DNA of 64,000 nucleotides from the NCBI RefSeq assembly GCF_051014685.1, contig NW_027478713.1, positions 124,001 to 188,000 on the forward strand, given 5' to 3'. A model generated the notes under the pieces. It ran no database searches. It saw only the letters and a list, made by a program, of their open reading frames with translations, and had not been told where the DNA came from. Shown one piece after another: positions 27,243-42,754 of this stretch; position 1 is the stretch's first letter; each line of letters begins with the position of its first letter. This DNA comes from Ptiloglossa arizonensis. Its lineage: Eukaryota > Arthropoda > Insecta > Hymenoptera > Colletidae. Both the position numbers and the translations under genes were made by a program.

Positions 27243-29830
27243 CGTATAACGTATAACGTATAACGTATAACGTATAACGTATAACGTATAACGCATACCG
27301 AATAACGTATAACGTGTAACGAAGAACGCATAACGCATAACGTATAACGTTTATCGTAAAACGTGTAATGTATAACGTATACCGCATAACGTATAACGTA
27401 TAACCTATGACGTATAACGTATAACGTATAACGTATAACCAATAACGTATAATGTATAACGTATAACGTATAACGTATAACGTATAACGTATAACGTATA
27501 ACGCATAACGTATAACGTATAACGTATAACGTATAACGTATAACGAATAACGTATAACGTATAACGTATAACGTATAACGTATAACGTATAACGTATAAC
27601 GTATAACGTATAACGTATAACGTATAACGTATAACGTATAACGTATAACGTATAACGTATAACGTATAACGTATAACGTATAACGTATAACATATAACGT
27701 ATAACGTATAACGTATAACGTATAACGTATAACGTATAACGCATACCGAATAACGTATAACGTGTAACGAAGAACGCATGACGCATAACGTATAACGTAT
27801 ATCGTATAACGTATAATGTATAACGTATACCGCATAACGTATAACGTATAACCTATGACGTATAACGTATAACGTATAACGTATAACGTATAACGTATAA
27901 CGTATAATGTATAACGTATAACGTATAACGTATAATGTATAACGTATAACGTATAACGTATAACGTATATCGTATAACGTATAGCCTATGACGTATAACG
28001 TATAACGTATAACGTATAACGTATAACGTATAACGTATAACGTATAATGTATAACGTATAACATGTAACGTATAGCGTATAACGTATAACGTATAACGTA
28101 TAACGTATAACGTATAACGTATAACGTATAACGTATAACGTATAACGTATAACGTATAACGTATATCGTATAACGTATAACGTATAACGTATAACATGTA
28201 ACGTACAACGTATAACATATACCGTATAACGTATAACGTATAACGTATAACATGTAACGTACAACGTATAACGTATACCGTATAACGTATAACGTAAAAC
28301 GTATGACGCATTACATACTACGTATAACGTATAACATGTAACGTATAGCGTATAACGTATAACGTATAACGTATAACATGTAACGTATAGCGTATAACGT
28401 ATAACGTATAACGTATAACGTATAACGTATAACGTATAACGTATAACGTATAACGTATAACGTATAACGTATAACGTATAACGTTTAACGTATAACGTAT
28501 AACGTATAACGTATGATGTACAACGTATAACGTATAACGTATAACGTATAACGTATAACGTATATCGTATAACGTATAACGTATAACGTATAACGTATAA
28601 AGTATAACGTATAACGTATAACGTATAACGTATAACGTATAACGTATAACGCATACCGAATAACGTATAACGTGTAACGAAGAACGCATAACGCATAACG
28701 TATAACGTATATCGTATAACGTATAATGTATACCGTATAACGCATAACGTATAACGTATAACCTATGACGTATAACGTATAACGTATAACGTATAACGTA
28801 TAATGTATAACGTATAACGCATAACGTATAACGTATAACCTATGACGTATAACGTATAACGCGTAACGTATAACGTATAACGTATAACGTATAACGTATA
28901 ACGTATAACGTATAACGTATAACGTATAACGTATAACGTATAACGTATAACGTATACCGTATAACGTATAACGTATAACGTATAACGTATAACGTATAAC
29001 GTATAATGTATAACGTATAACATATAACGTATAACGTATAACGTATAACGTTTAACGTATAACGTACATCGTGTAACGTATAACGTATAACGTATAACGT
29101 ATAACGTATAATGTATAACGTATAACGTATAACGTATAACGTATAACGTATAACGTATAACGTATAACGTATATCGTATAACGTATAGCCTATGACGTAT
29201 AACGTATAACGTATAACGTATAACGTATAACGTATAATGTATAACGTATAACATGTAACGTATAGCGTATAACGTATAACGTATAACGTATAACGTATAA
29301 CGTATAACGTATAACGTATAACGTATATCGTATAACGTATAACGTATAACGTATAACGTATAGCATGTAACGTACAACGTATAACGTATACCGTATAACG
29401 TATAACGTATAACGTATAACACGTAACGTACAACGTATAACGTATACCGTATAACGTATAACGTAAAACGTATGACGCATTACATACTACGTATAACGTA
29501 TAACATGTAACGTATAGCGTATAACGTATAACGTATAACGTATAACGTATAACGTATAACGTATAACGTATAACGTATAACGTATAACGTATAACGTATA
29601 ACGTATAACGTATAACGTATAACGTTTAACGTATAACGTATAACGTATAACGTATGACGTACAACGTATAACGTATAACGTATAACGTATAACGTATAAC
29701 GTATATCGTATAACGTATAACGTATAACGTATAACGTATAACGTATAACGTATAACGTATAACGCATACCGAATAACGTATAACGTGTAACGAAGAACGC
29801 ATAACGCATAACGTATAACGTATATCGTAT
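27243..29830. repeat. A- and F-bearing segment, version 1 (partner 34.7-37.35 kb)
   Basis: A blocks lie at 27292, 27740, 28650 and 29763, and F signatures at 28307 and 29476. From 27740 rightward it matches the later stretch at offset 7,518 (1,074 units). The left part (27292, 27740) also matches 48824 and 49272 at offset 21,532. Confidence 0.85.
28307..28320. repeat. F signature (CGCATTA + CATACTA)
   Basis: Two adjacent doubly changed units, always preceded by CGTAAAA and CGTATGA. The ten copies start at 4309, 5884, 28307, 29476, 35825, 36994, 49839, 50070, 53325 and 53556. After 28 kb they come as pairs: spacing is 1,169 bp at 28.3 and 35.8 kb but 231 bp at 49.8 and 53.3 kb. Confidence 0.9.
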
Positions 29831-31600
29831 AACGTATAATGTATAACGTATAACGCATAACGTATAAAGTATAACCTATGACGTATAACGTATAACGCGT
29901 AACGTATAACGTATAACGTATAACGTATAACGTATAACGTATAACGTGTAACGTATAACGTATAACGTATAACGTATAACGTATAACGTATAACGTATAA
30001 CGTATAAAGTATAACGTATAACGTATAACGTATAACGTATAACGCATACCGAATAACGTATAACGTGTAACGAAGAACGCATAACGCATAACGTATAACG
30101 TATATCGTATAACGTATAATGTATAACGTATAACGCATAACGTATAACGTATAACCTATGACGTATAACGTATAACGCGTAACGTATAACGTATAACGTA
30201 TAACGTATAACGTATAACGTATAACGTATAACGTATAACGTATAACGTATAACGTATAACGTATAACGTATAACGTATAACGTATAACGTATAACGTATA
30301 ACGTATAACGTATAACGTATAACGTATAACGTATAACGTATAACGTATAACGTATAACGTATAACGCATACCGAATAACGTATAACGTGTAACGAAGAAC
30401 GCATAACGCATAACGTATAACGTATAACGTATAACGCATAACGTATAACGTATATCGTATAACGTATAATGTATAACGTATAACGCATAACGTATAACGT
30501 ATAACCTATGACGTATAACGTATAACGCGTAACGTATAACGTATAACGTATAACGTATAACGTATAACGTATAACGTATAACGTATAACGTATAACGTAT
30601 AACGTATAACGTATAACGTATAACGTATAACGTATAACGTATAACGTATAACGTATAACGTATAACGTATAACGTATAACGTATAACGTATAACGTATAA
30701 CGTATAACGTATAACGTATAACGTATAACGTATAACGTATAACGCATACCGAATAACGTATAACGTGTAACGAAGAACGCATAACGCATAACGTATAACG
30801 TATATCGTATAACGTATAACGTATAACGTATAATGTATAACGTATAACATATAACGTATAACGTATAACGTATAACGTATAACGTATAACGTTTAACGTA
30901 TAACGTATATCGTATAACGTATAACGTATAACTTATAACATGTAACGAACAACGTATAACGTATACCGTATAACGTATAACTAATAACGTATAACGTATA
31001 ACGTATAACGTATAACGTATAACGTATAACGTATAATGTATTACGTATAACGTATAACGTATAACGTATAACGTATAACGTATAACGTATAACGTATAAC
31101 GTATAACGTATAACGTATAACGCATACCGAATAACGTATAACGTGTAACGAAGAACGCATAACGCATAACGTATAACGTATATCGTATAACGTATAATGT
31201 ATAACGTATAACGCATAACGTATAACGTATAACGTATAACGTACAACGTATAACGCATAACGTATAACGTATAATGTATAACCTATGACGTATAACGTAT
31301 AACGTATAACGTATAACGTATAACGTATAACGTATAACGTATAACGTATAACGTATAACGTATAACGTATAACGTATAACGCATACCGAATAACGTATAA
31401 CGTGTAACGAAGAACGCATAACGCATAACGTATAACGTATATCGTATAACGTATAATGTATAACGTATAACGCATAACGTATAACGTATAACCTATGACG
31501 TATAACGTATAACGCGTAACGTATAACGTATAACGTATAACGCATACCGAATAACGTATAACGTGTAACGAAGGACGCATAACGCATAACGTATAACGTA
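29831..31600. repeat. A-block-dense stretch with near-regular spacing
   Basis: A blocks at 30043, 30365, 30743, 31121, 31380 and 31541. Two successive spacings are 378 bp (54 units). CGCGTAA units follow the CCTATGA between A blocks (about 29,897, 30,177, 30,527 and 31,513). A C block with CGAACAA replacing CGTACAA starts at 30890; the same change recurs at 37911 and 51141. Confidence 0.82.
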
Positions 31601-33003
31601 TATCGTATAACGTATAATGTATAACGTATAACGCATAACGTATAACGTATAACCTACGACGTATAACGTATAACGCGTAACGTATAACGTATAACGTATA
31701 TCGTATAACGTATAACGTATAACGTATAACGTATAACGTATAACGTATAACGTATAACGTATAACGTATAACGTATAACGTATAACGTATAACGTATAAC
31801 GTATAACGTATAACCTATGAGGTATAACGTGTAACGTGTAACGTATAACGTATAACGTATAACGTATAACGTATAACGTATAACGTATAAAATATAACGT
31901 ATAACGTATAACGTATAACGTAGAACGTATAACGTATAACGTATAACGTATAACGTATAACGTATAACGTATAACGTATAACGTACAACGTATAATGTAT
32001 AACGTATAACGTATAACCTACAACGTATAACGTATAACGTATAACGTATAACGTATAACTTATAACGTATAACGTATAACGTATAACGTATAACGTATAA
32101 CGTATAACGTATAACGTATAACGTATAACGTATAACGTATAACGTATAACGTATAACGTATAACGTATAACGTATAACGTATAACGTATAACGTATAACC
32201 TATGAGGTATAACGTGTAACGTGTAACGTGTAACGTATAACGTATAACGTATAACGTATAACGTATAACGTATAACGTATAACGTATAAAATATAACGTA
32301 TAACGTATAACGTATAACGTATAACGTATAACGAATAACGTAAAACGTATAACGTATAACGTATGACGTATAACGTATAGCGTATAACTTATAACGTATA
32401 ACGTATAACGTATAACGTATAACGTATAACGTATAACGTATAACGTATAACGTACAACGTACAACGTATAACGTATAACGTATAACGTATAACGTATAAC
32501 GTATAACGTATAACGTATAACGTATAACGTATAACGTATAACGTATAACCTATGACGTATAACGTATAACGTATAACGTATAACGTATAACTTATAACAT
32601 GTAACGTACAACGTATAACGTATACCGTATAACGTATGACGTATAACGTATAACGTATAACGTATAACGTTTAACGTATAACGTATAACGTATAACGTAT
32701 AACGTATAACGTATAACGTATAACGTATAACGTATAACGTATAACGTATAACGTATAACGTATAACGTATAACGTATAACGTATAACGTATAACGTATAA
32801 CGTATAACGTGTAACGTATAACGTATAACGTAAAACGTATAACGTATAACGCATAACGTATACCGTATAACGTATAACGTATAACGTATAACGTATAACG
32901 TATAACGTATAACGTATAACGTATAACGTATAACGTATAACGTATAACGTATAACGTATAACGTATAACGTATGACGTATAACGTATAACGTATAACGTA
33001 TAA
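31601..33003. repeat. Stretch free of block A; B blocks and CCTACAA marker
   Basis: B at 31814 and 32199 (the latter with three CGTGTAA units), CCTACAA at 32017 and a CGTATAG unit at about 32373, then a headless C-type string near 32,590. The order matches 7.98-8.5, 38.8-39.4 and 40.6-41.2 kb. Confidence 0.8.
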
Positions 33004-34796
33004 CGTTTAACGTATAACGTATATCGTATAACGTATAACGTATAACTTATAACATGTAACGTACAACGTATAACGTATACCGTATAACGTATAACTAATA
33101 ACGTATAACGTATAACGAATATCGTAGAACGTATAACGCATAACGTATAACGTATAACGTATAACGTATAACGTATAACGTATAACGCATAACGTATAAC
33201 GCATAACGTATTACGTATAACGTATAACCTATGACGTATAACGTATAACGTATAACGTATAACGTATAACGTATAACGTATAACGTATAACGTATAACGT
33301 ATAACGTATAACGTATAACGTATAACGTATAACGTATAACGTATAACGTATAACGTATAACGTATAACGTATAACGTATAACGTATAACCTATGAGGTAT
33401 AACGTGTAACGTGTAACGTATAACGTATAACGTATAACGTATAACGTATAACGTATAACGTATAAAATATAACGTATAACGTATAGCGTATAACGTAGAA
33501 CGTATAACGTATAACGTATAACGTATAACGTATAACGTATAACGTATAACGTATAACGTATAACGTATAACGTATAACGTATAACGTATAACGTATAACG
33601 TATAACGTATAACGTATAACGTATAACGTATAACGTATAACGTATAACGTATAACGTATAACGTATAACGTATAACGTATAACGTATAACGCATACCGAA
33701 TAACGTATAACGTGTAACGAAGAACGCATAACGCATAACGTATAACGTTTATCGTATAACGTATAATGTATAACGTATACCGCATAACGTATAACGTATA
33801 ACCTATGACGTATAACGTATAACGTATAACGTATAACGTATAACGTATAACGTATAATGTATAACGTATAACGTATAACGTATAACGTATAACGTATAAC
33901 GTATAACGTATAAGGTATAACGTATAACGTATAACGTATAACGTGTAACGTATAACGTATAACGTATAACCTATGAGGTATAACGTGTAACGTGTAACGT
34001 ATAACGTATAACGTATAACGTATAACGTATAACGTATAACGTATAACGTATAACGTATAACGTATAACGTATAACGTATAACGTATAACGTATAACGTAT
34101 AACGTATAACGTATAACGTATAACGTATAACGTATAACGTATAACGTATAACGTATAACGTATAACGTATAACGTATAACGTATAACGTATAACGTATAA
34201 CGTATAACGTATAACGTATAACGTATAACGTATAACGTATAACGTATAACGTATAACGTATAACGTATAACGTATAACGTATAACGCATACCGAATAACG
34301 TATAACGTGTAACGAAGAACGCATAACGCATAACGTATAACGTTTATCGTATAACGTATAATGTATAACGTATACCGCATAACGTATAACGTATAACCTA
34401 TGACGTATAACGTATAACGTATAACGTATAACGTATAACGTATAACGTATAATGTATAACGTATAACGTATAACGTATAATGTATAACGTATAACATATA
34501 ACGTATAACGTATATCGTATAACGTATAGCCTATGACGTATAACGTATAACGTATAACGTATAACGTATAACGTATAACGTATAACGTATAACGTATAAC
34601 GTATAACGTATAACGTATAACGTATAACGTATAACGTATACCGTATAACGTATAACGTATAACGTATAACGTATAACGTATAACGCATACCGAATAACGT
34701 ATAACGTGTAACGAAGAACGCATAACGCATAACGTATAACGTTTATCGTATAACGTATAATGTATAACGTATACCGCATAACGTATAACGTATAAC
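33004..34796. repeat. C-B-A segment (version 5), extended
   Basis: C at 33004, B at 33389, A at 33690, B at 33970, and A at 34285 and 34684. The first part matches 15140-15902 at offset 17,864 (C) and 41852-42754 at offset 8,848 (C) or 9,016 (A). The perfect run 33,998-34,284 lies between B and A. Confidence 0.82.
33998..34284. repeat. Perfect run of 41 consensus heptamers
   Basis: These 287 bases show no variant between the end of block B (33997) and the start of block A (34285). A similar run of 37 units lies at 34,999-35,257, in the next B-to-A interval. Confidence 0.88.
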
Positions 34797-37350
34797 CTAT
34801 GACGTATAACGTATAACGTATAACGTATAACGTATAACGTATAACGTATAACGTATAATGTATAACGTATAACGTATAACGTATAACGTATAACGTATAA
34901 CGTATAACGTATAAGGTATAACGTATAACGTATAACGTATAACGTGTAACGTATAACGTATAACGTATAACCTATGAGGTATAACGTGTAACGTGTAACG
35001 TATAACGTATAACGTATAACGTATAACGTATAACGTATAACGTATAACGTATAACGTATAACGTATAACGTATAACGTATAACGTATAACGTATAACGTA
35101 TAACGTATAACGTATAACGTATAACGTATAACGTATAACGTATAACGTATAACGTATAACGTATAACGTATAACGTATAACGTATAACGTATAACGTATA
35201 ACGTATAACGTATAACGTATAACGTATAACGTATAACGTATAACGTATAACGTATAACGCATACCGAATAACGTATAACGTGTAACGAAGAACGCATAAC
35301 GCATAACGTATAACGTTTATCGTATAACGTATAATGTATAACGTATACCGCATAACGTATAACGTATAACCTATGACGTATAACGTATAACGTATAACGT
35401 ATAACGTATAACGTATAACGTATAATGTATAACGTATAACGTATAACGTATAATGTATAACGTATAACGTATAACGTATAACGTATATCGTATAACGTAT
35501 AGCCTATGACGTATAACGTATAACGTATAACGTATAACGTATAACGTATAACGTATAACGTATAATGTATAACGTATAACATGTAACGTATAGCGTATAA
35601 CGTATAACGTATAACGTATAACGTATAACGTATAACGTATAACGTATAACGTATAACGTATAACGTATAACGTATAACGTATATCGTATAACGTATAACG
35701 TATAACGTATAACATGTAACGTACAACGTATAACATATACCGTATAACGTATAACGTATAACGTATAACATGTAACGTACAACGTATAACGTATACCGTA
35801 TAACGTATAACGTAAAACGTATGACGCATTACATACTACGTATAACGTATAACATGTAACGTATAGCGTATAACGTATAACGTATAACGTATAACATGTA
35901 ACGTATAGCGTATAACGTATAACGTATAACGTATAACGTATAACGTATAACGTATAACGTATAACGTATAACGTATAACGTATAACGTATAACGTATAAC
36001 GTTTAACGTATAACGTATAACGTATAACGTATGATGTACAACGTATAACGTATAACGTATAACGTATAACGTATAACGTATATCGTATAACGTATAACGT
36101 ATAACGTATAACGTATAAAGTATAACGTATAACGTATAACGTATAACGTATAACGTATAACGTATAACGCATACCGAATAACGTATAACGTGTAACGAAT
36201 AACGCATAACGCATAACGTATAACGTATATCGTATAACGTATAATGTATACCGTATAACGCATAACGTATAACGTATAACCTATGACGTATAACGTATAA
36301 CGTATAACGTATAACGTATAATGTATAACGTATAACGCATAACGTATAACGTATAACCTATGACGTATAACGTATAACGCGTAACGTATAACGTATAACG
36401 TATAACGTATAACGTATAACGTATAACGTATAACGTATAACGTATAACGTATAACGTATAACGTATAACGTATACCGTATAACGTATAACGTATAACGTA
36501 TAACGTATAACGTATAACGTATAATGTATAACGTATAACATATAACGTATAACGTATAACGTATAACGTATAACGTTTAACGTATAACGTACATCGTGTA
36601 ACGTATAACGTATAACGTATAACGTATAACGTATAATGTATAACGTATAACGTATAACGTATAACGTATAACGTATAACGTATAACGTATAACGTATATC
36701 GTATAACGTATAGCCTATGACGTATAACGTATAACGTATAACGTATAACGTATAACGTATAATGTATAACGTATAACATGTAACGTATAGCGTATAACGT
36801 ATAACGTATAACGTATAACGTATAACGTATAACGTATAACGTATATCGTATAACGTATAACGTATAACGTATAACGTATAGCATGTAACGTACAACGTAT
36901 AACGTATACCGTATAACGTATAACGTATAACGTATAACACGTAACGTACAACGTATAACGTATACCGTATAACGTATAACGTAAAACGTATGACGCATTA
37001 CATACTACGTATAACGTATAACATGTAACGTATAGCGTATAACGTATAACGTATAACGTATAACGTATAACGTATAACGTATAACGTATATCGTATAACG
37101 TATAACGTATAACGTATAACGTATAACGTATAACGTATAACGTATAACGCATACCGAATAACGTATAACGTGTAACGAAGAACGCATAACGCATAACGTA
37201 TAACGTATATCGTATAACGTATAATGTATAACGTATAACGCATAACGTATAAAGTATAACCTATGACGTATAACGTATAACGCGTAACGTATAACGTATA
37301 ACGTATAACGTATAACGTATAACGTATAACGTGTAACGTATAACGTATAA
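34797..37350. repeat. A- and F-bearing segment, version 2 (partner 27.74-29.8 kb)
   Basis: A blocks at 35258, 36168 and 37148, F at 35825 and 36994, B at 34971. Offset 7,518 to version 1. The A block at 36168 has lost its fifth-unit signature (CGAATAA in place of CGAAGAA), a change not seen in its partner at 28650. Confidence 0.84.
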
Positions 37351-39540
37351 CGTATAACGTATAACGTATAACGTATAACGTATAACGTATAAAGTATAAC
37401 GTATAACGTATAACGTATAACGTATAACGTATAACGTATATCGTATAACGTATAACGTATAACGTATAACGTATAACGTATAACGTATAACGTATAACGT
37501 ATAACGTATAACGTATAACGCATACCGAATATCGTATAACGTGTAACGAAGAACGCATAACGCATAACGTATAACGTATATCGTATAACGTATAATGTAT
37601 AACGTATAACGCATAACGTATAACGTATAACCTATGACGTATAACGTATAACGCGTAACGTATAACGTATAACGTATAACGTATAACGTATAACGTATAA
37701 CGTATAACGTATAACGTATAACGTATAACGTATAACGTATAACGTATAACGTATAACGTATAACGTATAACGTATAACGTATAACGTATAACGTATAACG
37801 TATAACGTATAACGTATAACGTATAACGTATAACGTATAACGTATAATGTATAACGTATAACATATAACGTATAACGTATAACGTATAACGTATAACGTA
37901 TAACGTATAACGTTTAACGTATAACGTATATCGTATAACGTATAACGTATAACTTATAACATGTAACGAACAACGTATAACGTATACCGTATAACGTATA
38001 ACTAATAACGTATAACGTATAACGTATAACGTATAACGTATAACGTATAACGTATAATGTATTACGTATAACGTATAACGTATAACGTATAACGTATAAC
38101 GTATAACGTATAACGTATAACGTATAACGTATAACGTATAACGCATACCGAATAACGTATAACGTGTAACGAAGAACGCATAACGCATAACGTATAACGT
38201 ATATCGTATAACGTATAATGTATAACGTATAACGCATAACGTATAACGTATAACGTATAACGTACAACGTATAACGCATAACGTATAACGTATAATGTAT
38301 AACCTATGACGTATAACGTATAACGTATAACGTATAACGTATAACGTATAACGTATAACGTATAACGTATAACGTATAACGTATAACGTATAACGCATAC
38401 CGAATAACGTATAACGTGTAACGAAGAACGCATAACGCATAACGTATAACGTATATCGTATAACGTATAATGTATAACGTATAACGCATAACGTATAACG
38501 TATAACCTATGACGTATAACGTATAACGCGTAACGTATAACGTATAACGTATAACGCATACCGAATAACGTATAACGTGTAACGAAGGACGCATAACGCA
38601 TAACGTATAACGTATATCGTACAACGTATAATGTATAACGTATAACGCATAACGTATAACGTATAACCTACGACGTATAACGTATAACGCGTAACGTATA
38701 ACGTATAACGTATATCGTATAACGTATAACGTATAACGTATAACGTATAACGTATAACGTATAACGTATAACGTATAACGTATAACGTATAACGTATAAC
38801 GTATAACGTATAACGTATAACCTATGAGGTATAACGTGTAACGTGTAACGTATAACGTATAACGTATAACGTATAACGTATAAAATATAACGTATAACGT
38901 ATAACGTATAACGTAGAACGTATAACGTATAACGTATAACGTATAACGTATAACGTATAACGTATAACGTATAACGTACAACGTATAATGTATAACGTAT
39001 AACGTATAACCTACAACGTATAACGTATAACGTATAACGTATAACTTATAACGTATAACGTATAACGTATAACGTATAACGTATAACGTATAACGTATAA
39101 CGTATAACGTATAACGTATAACGTATAACGTATAACGTATAACGTATAACGTATAACGTATAACGTATAACGTATAACGTATAACCTATGAGGTATAACG
39201 TGTAACGTGTAACGTGTAACGTATAACGTATAACGTATAACGTATAACGTATAACGTATAACGTATAACGTATAAAATATAACGTATAACGTATAACGTA
39301 TAACGTATAACGTATAACGAATAACGTAAAACGTATAACGTATAACGTATGACGTATAACGTATAGCGTATAACTTATAACGTATAACGTATAACGTATA
39401 ACGTATAACGTATAACGTATAACGTATAACGTACAACGTACAACGTATAACGTATAACGTATAACGTATAACGTATAACGTATAACGTATAACGTATAAC
39501 GTATAACGTATAACGTATAACGTATAACCTATGACGTATA
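37351..39540. repeat. Higher-order segment, version 3 of the 6.4-8.6 kb type
   Basis: A at 37519 (second unit CGAATAA, third unit CGTATAA altered to a T-ending form), 38142, 38394 and 38555, C at 37911, B at 38821 and 39185 (three CGTGTAA), CCTACAA at 39010. The offset to the 30-32 kb version is 7,021, then 6,986-6,993 further right, showing small heptamer losses. Confidence 0.82.
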
Positions 39541-41330
39541 ACGTATAACGTATAACGTATAACGTATAACTTATAACATGTAACGTACAACGTATAACGT
39601 ATACCGTATAACGTATGACGTATAACGTATAACGTATAACGTATAACGTTTAACGTATAACGTATAACGTATAACGTATAACGTATAACGTATAACGTAT
39701 AACGTATAACGTATAACGTATAACGTATAACGTATAACGTATAACGTATAACGTATAACGTATAACGTATAACGTATAACGTGTAACGTATAACGTATAA
39801 CGTAAAACGTATAACGTATAACGTATAACGTATAACGTATAACGTATAACGTATAACGTATAACGTATAACGTATAACGTATAACGTATAACGTATAACG
39901 TATAACGTATAACGTATAACGTATAACCTATGAGGTATAACGTGTAACGTGTAACGTATAACGTATAACGTATAACGTATAACGTATAACGTATAACGTA
40001 TGACGTATAACGTATAACGTATGACGTATAACGTATAACGTATAACGTATAACGTATAACGTACAACGTATAACGCATAACGTATAACGTATAATGTATA
40101 ACCTATGACGTATAACGTATAACGTATAACGTATAACGTATAACGTATAACGTATAACGTATAACGTATAACGTATAACGTATAACGTATAACGCATACC
40201 GAATAACGTATAACGTGTAACGAAGAACGCATAACGCATAACGTATAACGTATATCGTATAACGTATAATGTATAACGTATAACGCATAACGTATAACGT
40301 ATAACCTATGACGTATAACGTATAACGCGTAACGTATAACGTATAACGTATAACGCATACCGAATAACGTATAACGTGTAACGAAGGACGCATAACGCAT
40401 AACGTATAACGTATATCGTATAACGTATAATGTATAACGTATAACGCATAACGTATAACGTATAACCTACGACGTATAACGTATAACGCGTAACGTATAA
40501 CGTATAACGTATATCGTATAACGTATAACGTATAACGTATAACGTATAACGTATAACGTATAACGTATAACGTATAACGTATAACGTATAACGTATAACG
40601 TATAACGTATAACGTATAACCTATGAGGTATAACGTGTAACGTGTAACGTATAACGTATAACGTATAATGTATAACGTATAACGTATAACGTATAAAATA
40701 TAACGTATAACGTATAACGTATAACGTAGAACGTATAACGTATAACGTATAACGTATAACGTATAACGTATAACGTATAACGTATAACGTACAACGTATA
40801 ATGTATAACGTATAACGTATAACCTACAACGTATAACGTATAACGTATAACGTATAACTTATAACGTATAACGTATAACGTATAACGTATAACGTATAAC
40901 GTATAACGTATAACGTATAACGTATAACGTATAACGTATAACGTATAACGTATAACGTATAACGTATAACGTATAACGTATAACCTATGAGGTATAACGT
41001 GTAACGTGTAACGTGTAACGTATAACGTATAACGTATAACGTATAACGTATAACGTATAACGTATAACGTATAAAATATAACGTATAACGTATAACGTAT
41101 AACGTATAACGTATAACGAATAACGTAAAACGTATAACGTATAACGTATGACGTATAACGTATAGCGTATAACTTATAACGTATAACGTATAACGTATAA
41201 CGTATAACGTATAACGTATAACGTATAACGTACAACGTACAACGTATAACGTATAACGTATAACGTATAACGTATAACGTATAACGTATAACGTATAACG
41301 TATAACGTATAACGTATAACGTATAACCTA
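39541..41330. repeat. Internal partial duplicate of 38.3-39.5 kb
   Basis: A at 40193 and 40354 repeat 38394 and 38555 at offset 1,799. B at 40620 and 40984 repeat 38821 and 39185 at the same offset, and CCTACAA at 40823 repeats 39010 at 1,813. One extra B lies at 39927. This added segment explains why the 27.7-33.7 kb and 35.3-42.7 kb stretches differ in length. Confidence 0.83.
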
Positions 41331-42754
41331 TGACGTATAACGTATAACGTATAACGTATAACGTATAACTTATAACATGTAACGTACAACGTATAACGTA
41401 TACCGTATAACGTATGACGTATAACGTATAACGTATAACGTATAACGTTTAACGTATAACGTATAACGTATAACGTATAACGTATAACGTATAACGTATA
41501 ACGTATAACGTATAACGTATAACGTATAACGTATAACGTATAACGTATAACGTATAACGTATAACGTATAACGTATAACGTGTAACGTATAACGTATAAC
41601 GTAAAACGTATAACGTATAACGTATAACGTATAACGTATAACGTATAACGTATAACGTATAACGTATAACGTATAACGTATAACGTATAACGTATAACGT
41701 ATAACGTATAACGTATAACGTATAACGTATAACCTATGAGGTATAACGTGTAACGTGTAACGTATAACGTATAACGTATAACGTATAACGTATAACGTAT
41801 AACGTATAACGTATAACGTATGACGTATAACGTATAACGTATAACGTATAACGTTTAACGTATAACGTATATCGTATAACGTATAACGTATAACTTATAA
41901 CATGTAACGTACAACGTATAACGTATACCGTATAACGTATAACTAATAACGTATAACGTATAACGAATATTGTAGAACGTATAACGCATAACGTATAACG
42001 TATAACGTATAACGTATAACGTATAACGTATAACGCATAACGTATAACGCATAACGTATAACGTATAACGTATAACCTATGACGTATAACGTATAACGTA
42101 TAACGTATGACGTATAACGTATAACGTATAACGTATAACGTTTAACGTATAACGTATATCGTATAACGTATAACGTATAACTTATAACATGTAACGTACA
42201 ACGTATAACGTATACCGTATAACGTATAACTAATAACGTATAACGTATAACGTATAACGTATAACGTTTAACGTATAACGTATATCGTATAACGTATAAC
42301 GTATAACTTATAACATGTAACGTACAACGTATAACGTATACCGTATAACGTATAACTAATAACGTATAACGTATAACGTATAACGTATAACGTATAACGT
42401 ATAACGTATAACGTATAACGTATAACGTATAACCTATGAGGTATAACGTGTAACGTGTAACGTATAACGTATAACGTATAACGTATAACGTATAACGTAT
42501 AACGTATAAAATATAACGTATAACGTATAGCGTATAACGTAGAACGTATAACGTATAACGTATAACGTATAACGTATAACGTATAACGTATAACGTATAA
42601 CGTATAACGTATAACGTATAACGTATAACGTATAACGTATAACGTATAACGTATAACGTATAACGTATAACGTATAACGTATAACGTATAACGTATAACG
42701 TATAACGCATACCGAATAACGTATAACGTGTAACGAAGAACGCATAACGCATAA
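41331..42754. repeat. C-B-A segment, version 6, with local C duplication
   Basis: B at 41733, C at 41852, then two more C blocks at 42139 and 42265, only 126 bp (18 units) apart, B at 42433 and A at 42706. The C block at 41852 is followed by a CGAATAT unit whose next C is T (TGTAGAA), the only such case seen. Confidence 0.82.

Noticed and set aside
25585..27786. A 733-codon open frame on the - strand, and many others of 60-650 codons
   Set aside because: All three - strand frames are open and give the same heptapeptide. Starts are chance ATG codons from CAT-containing variants (mostly block A), and stops come from chance variants such as CCTATGA or CTTATAA. There is no domain, no codon bias and no ribosome-site context.
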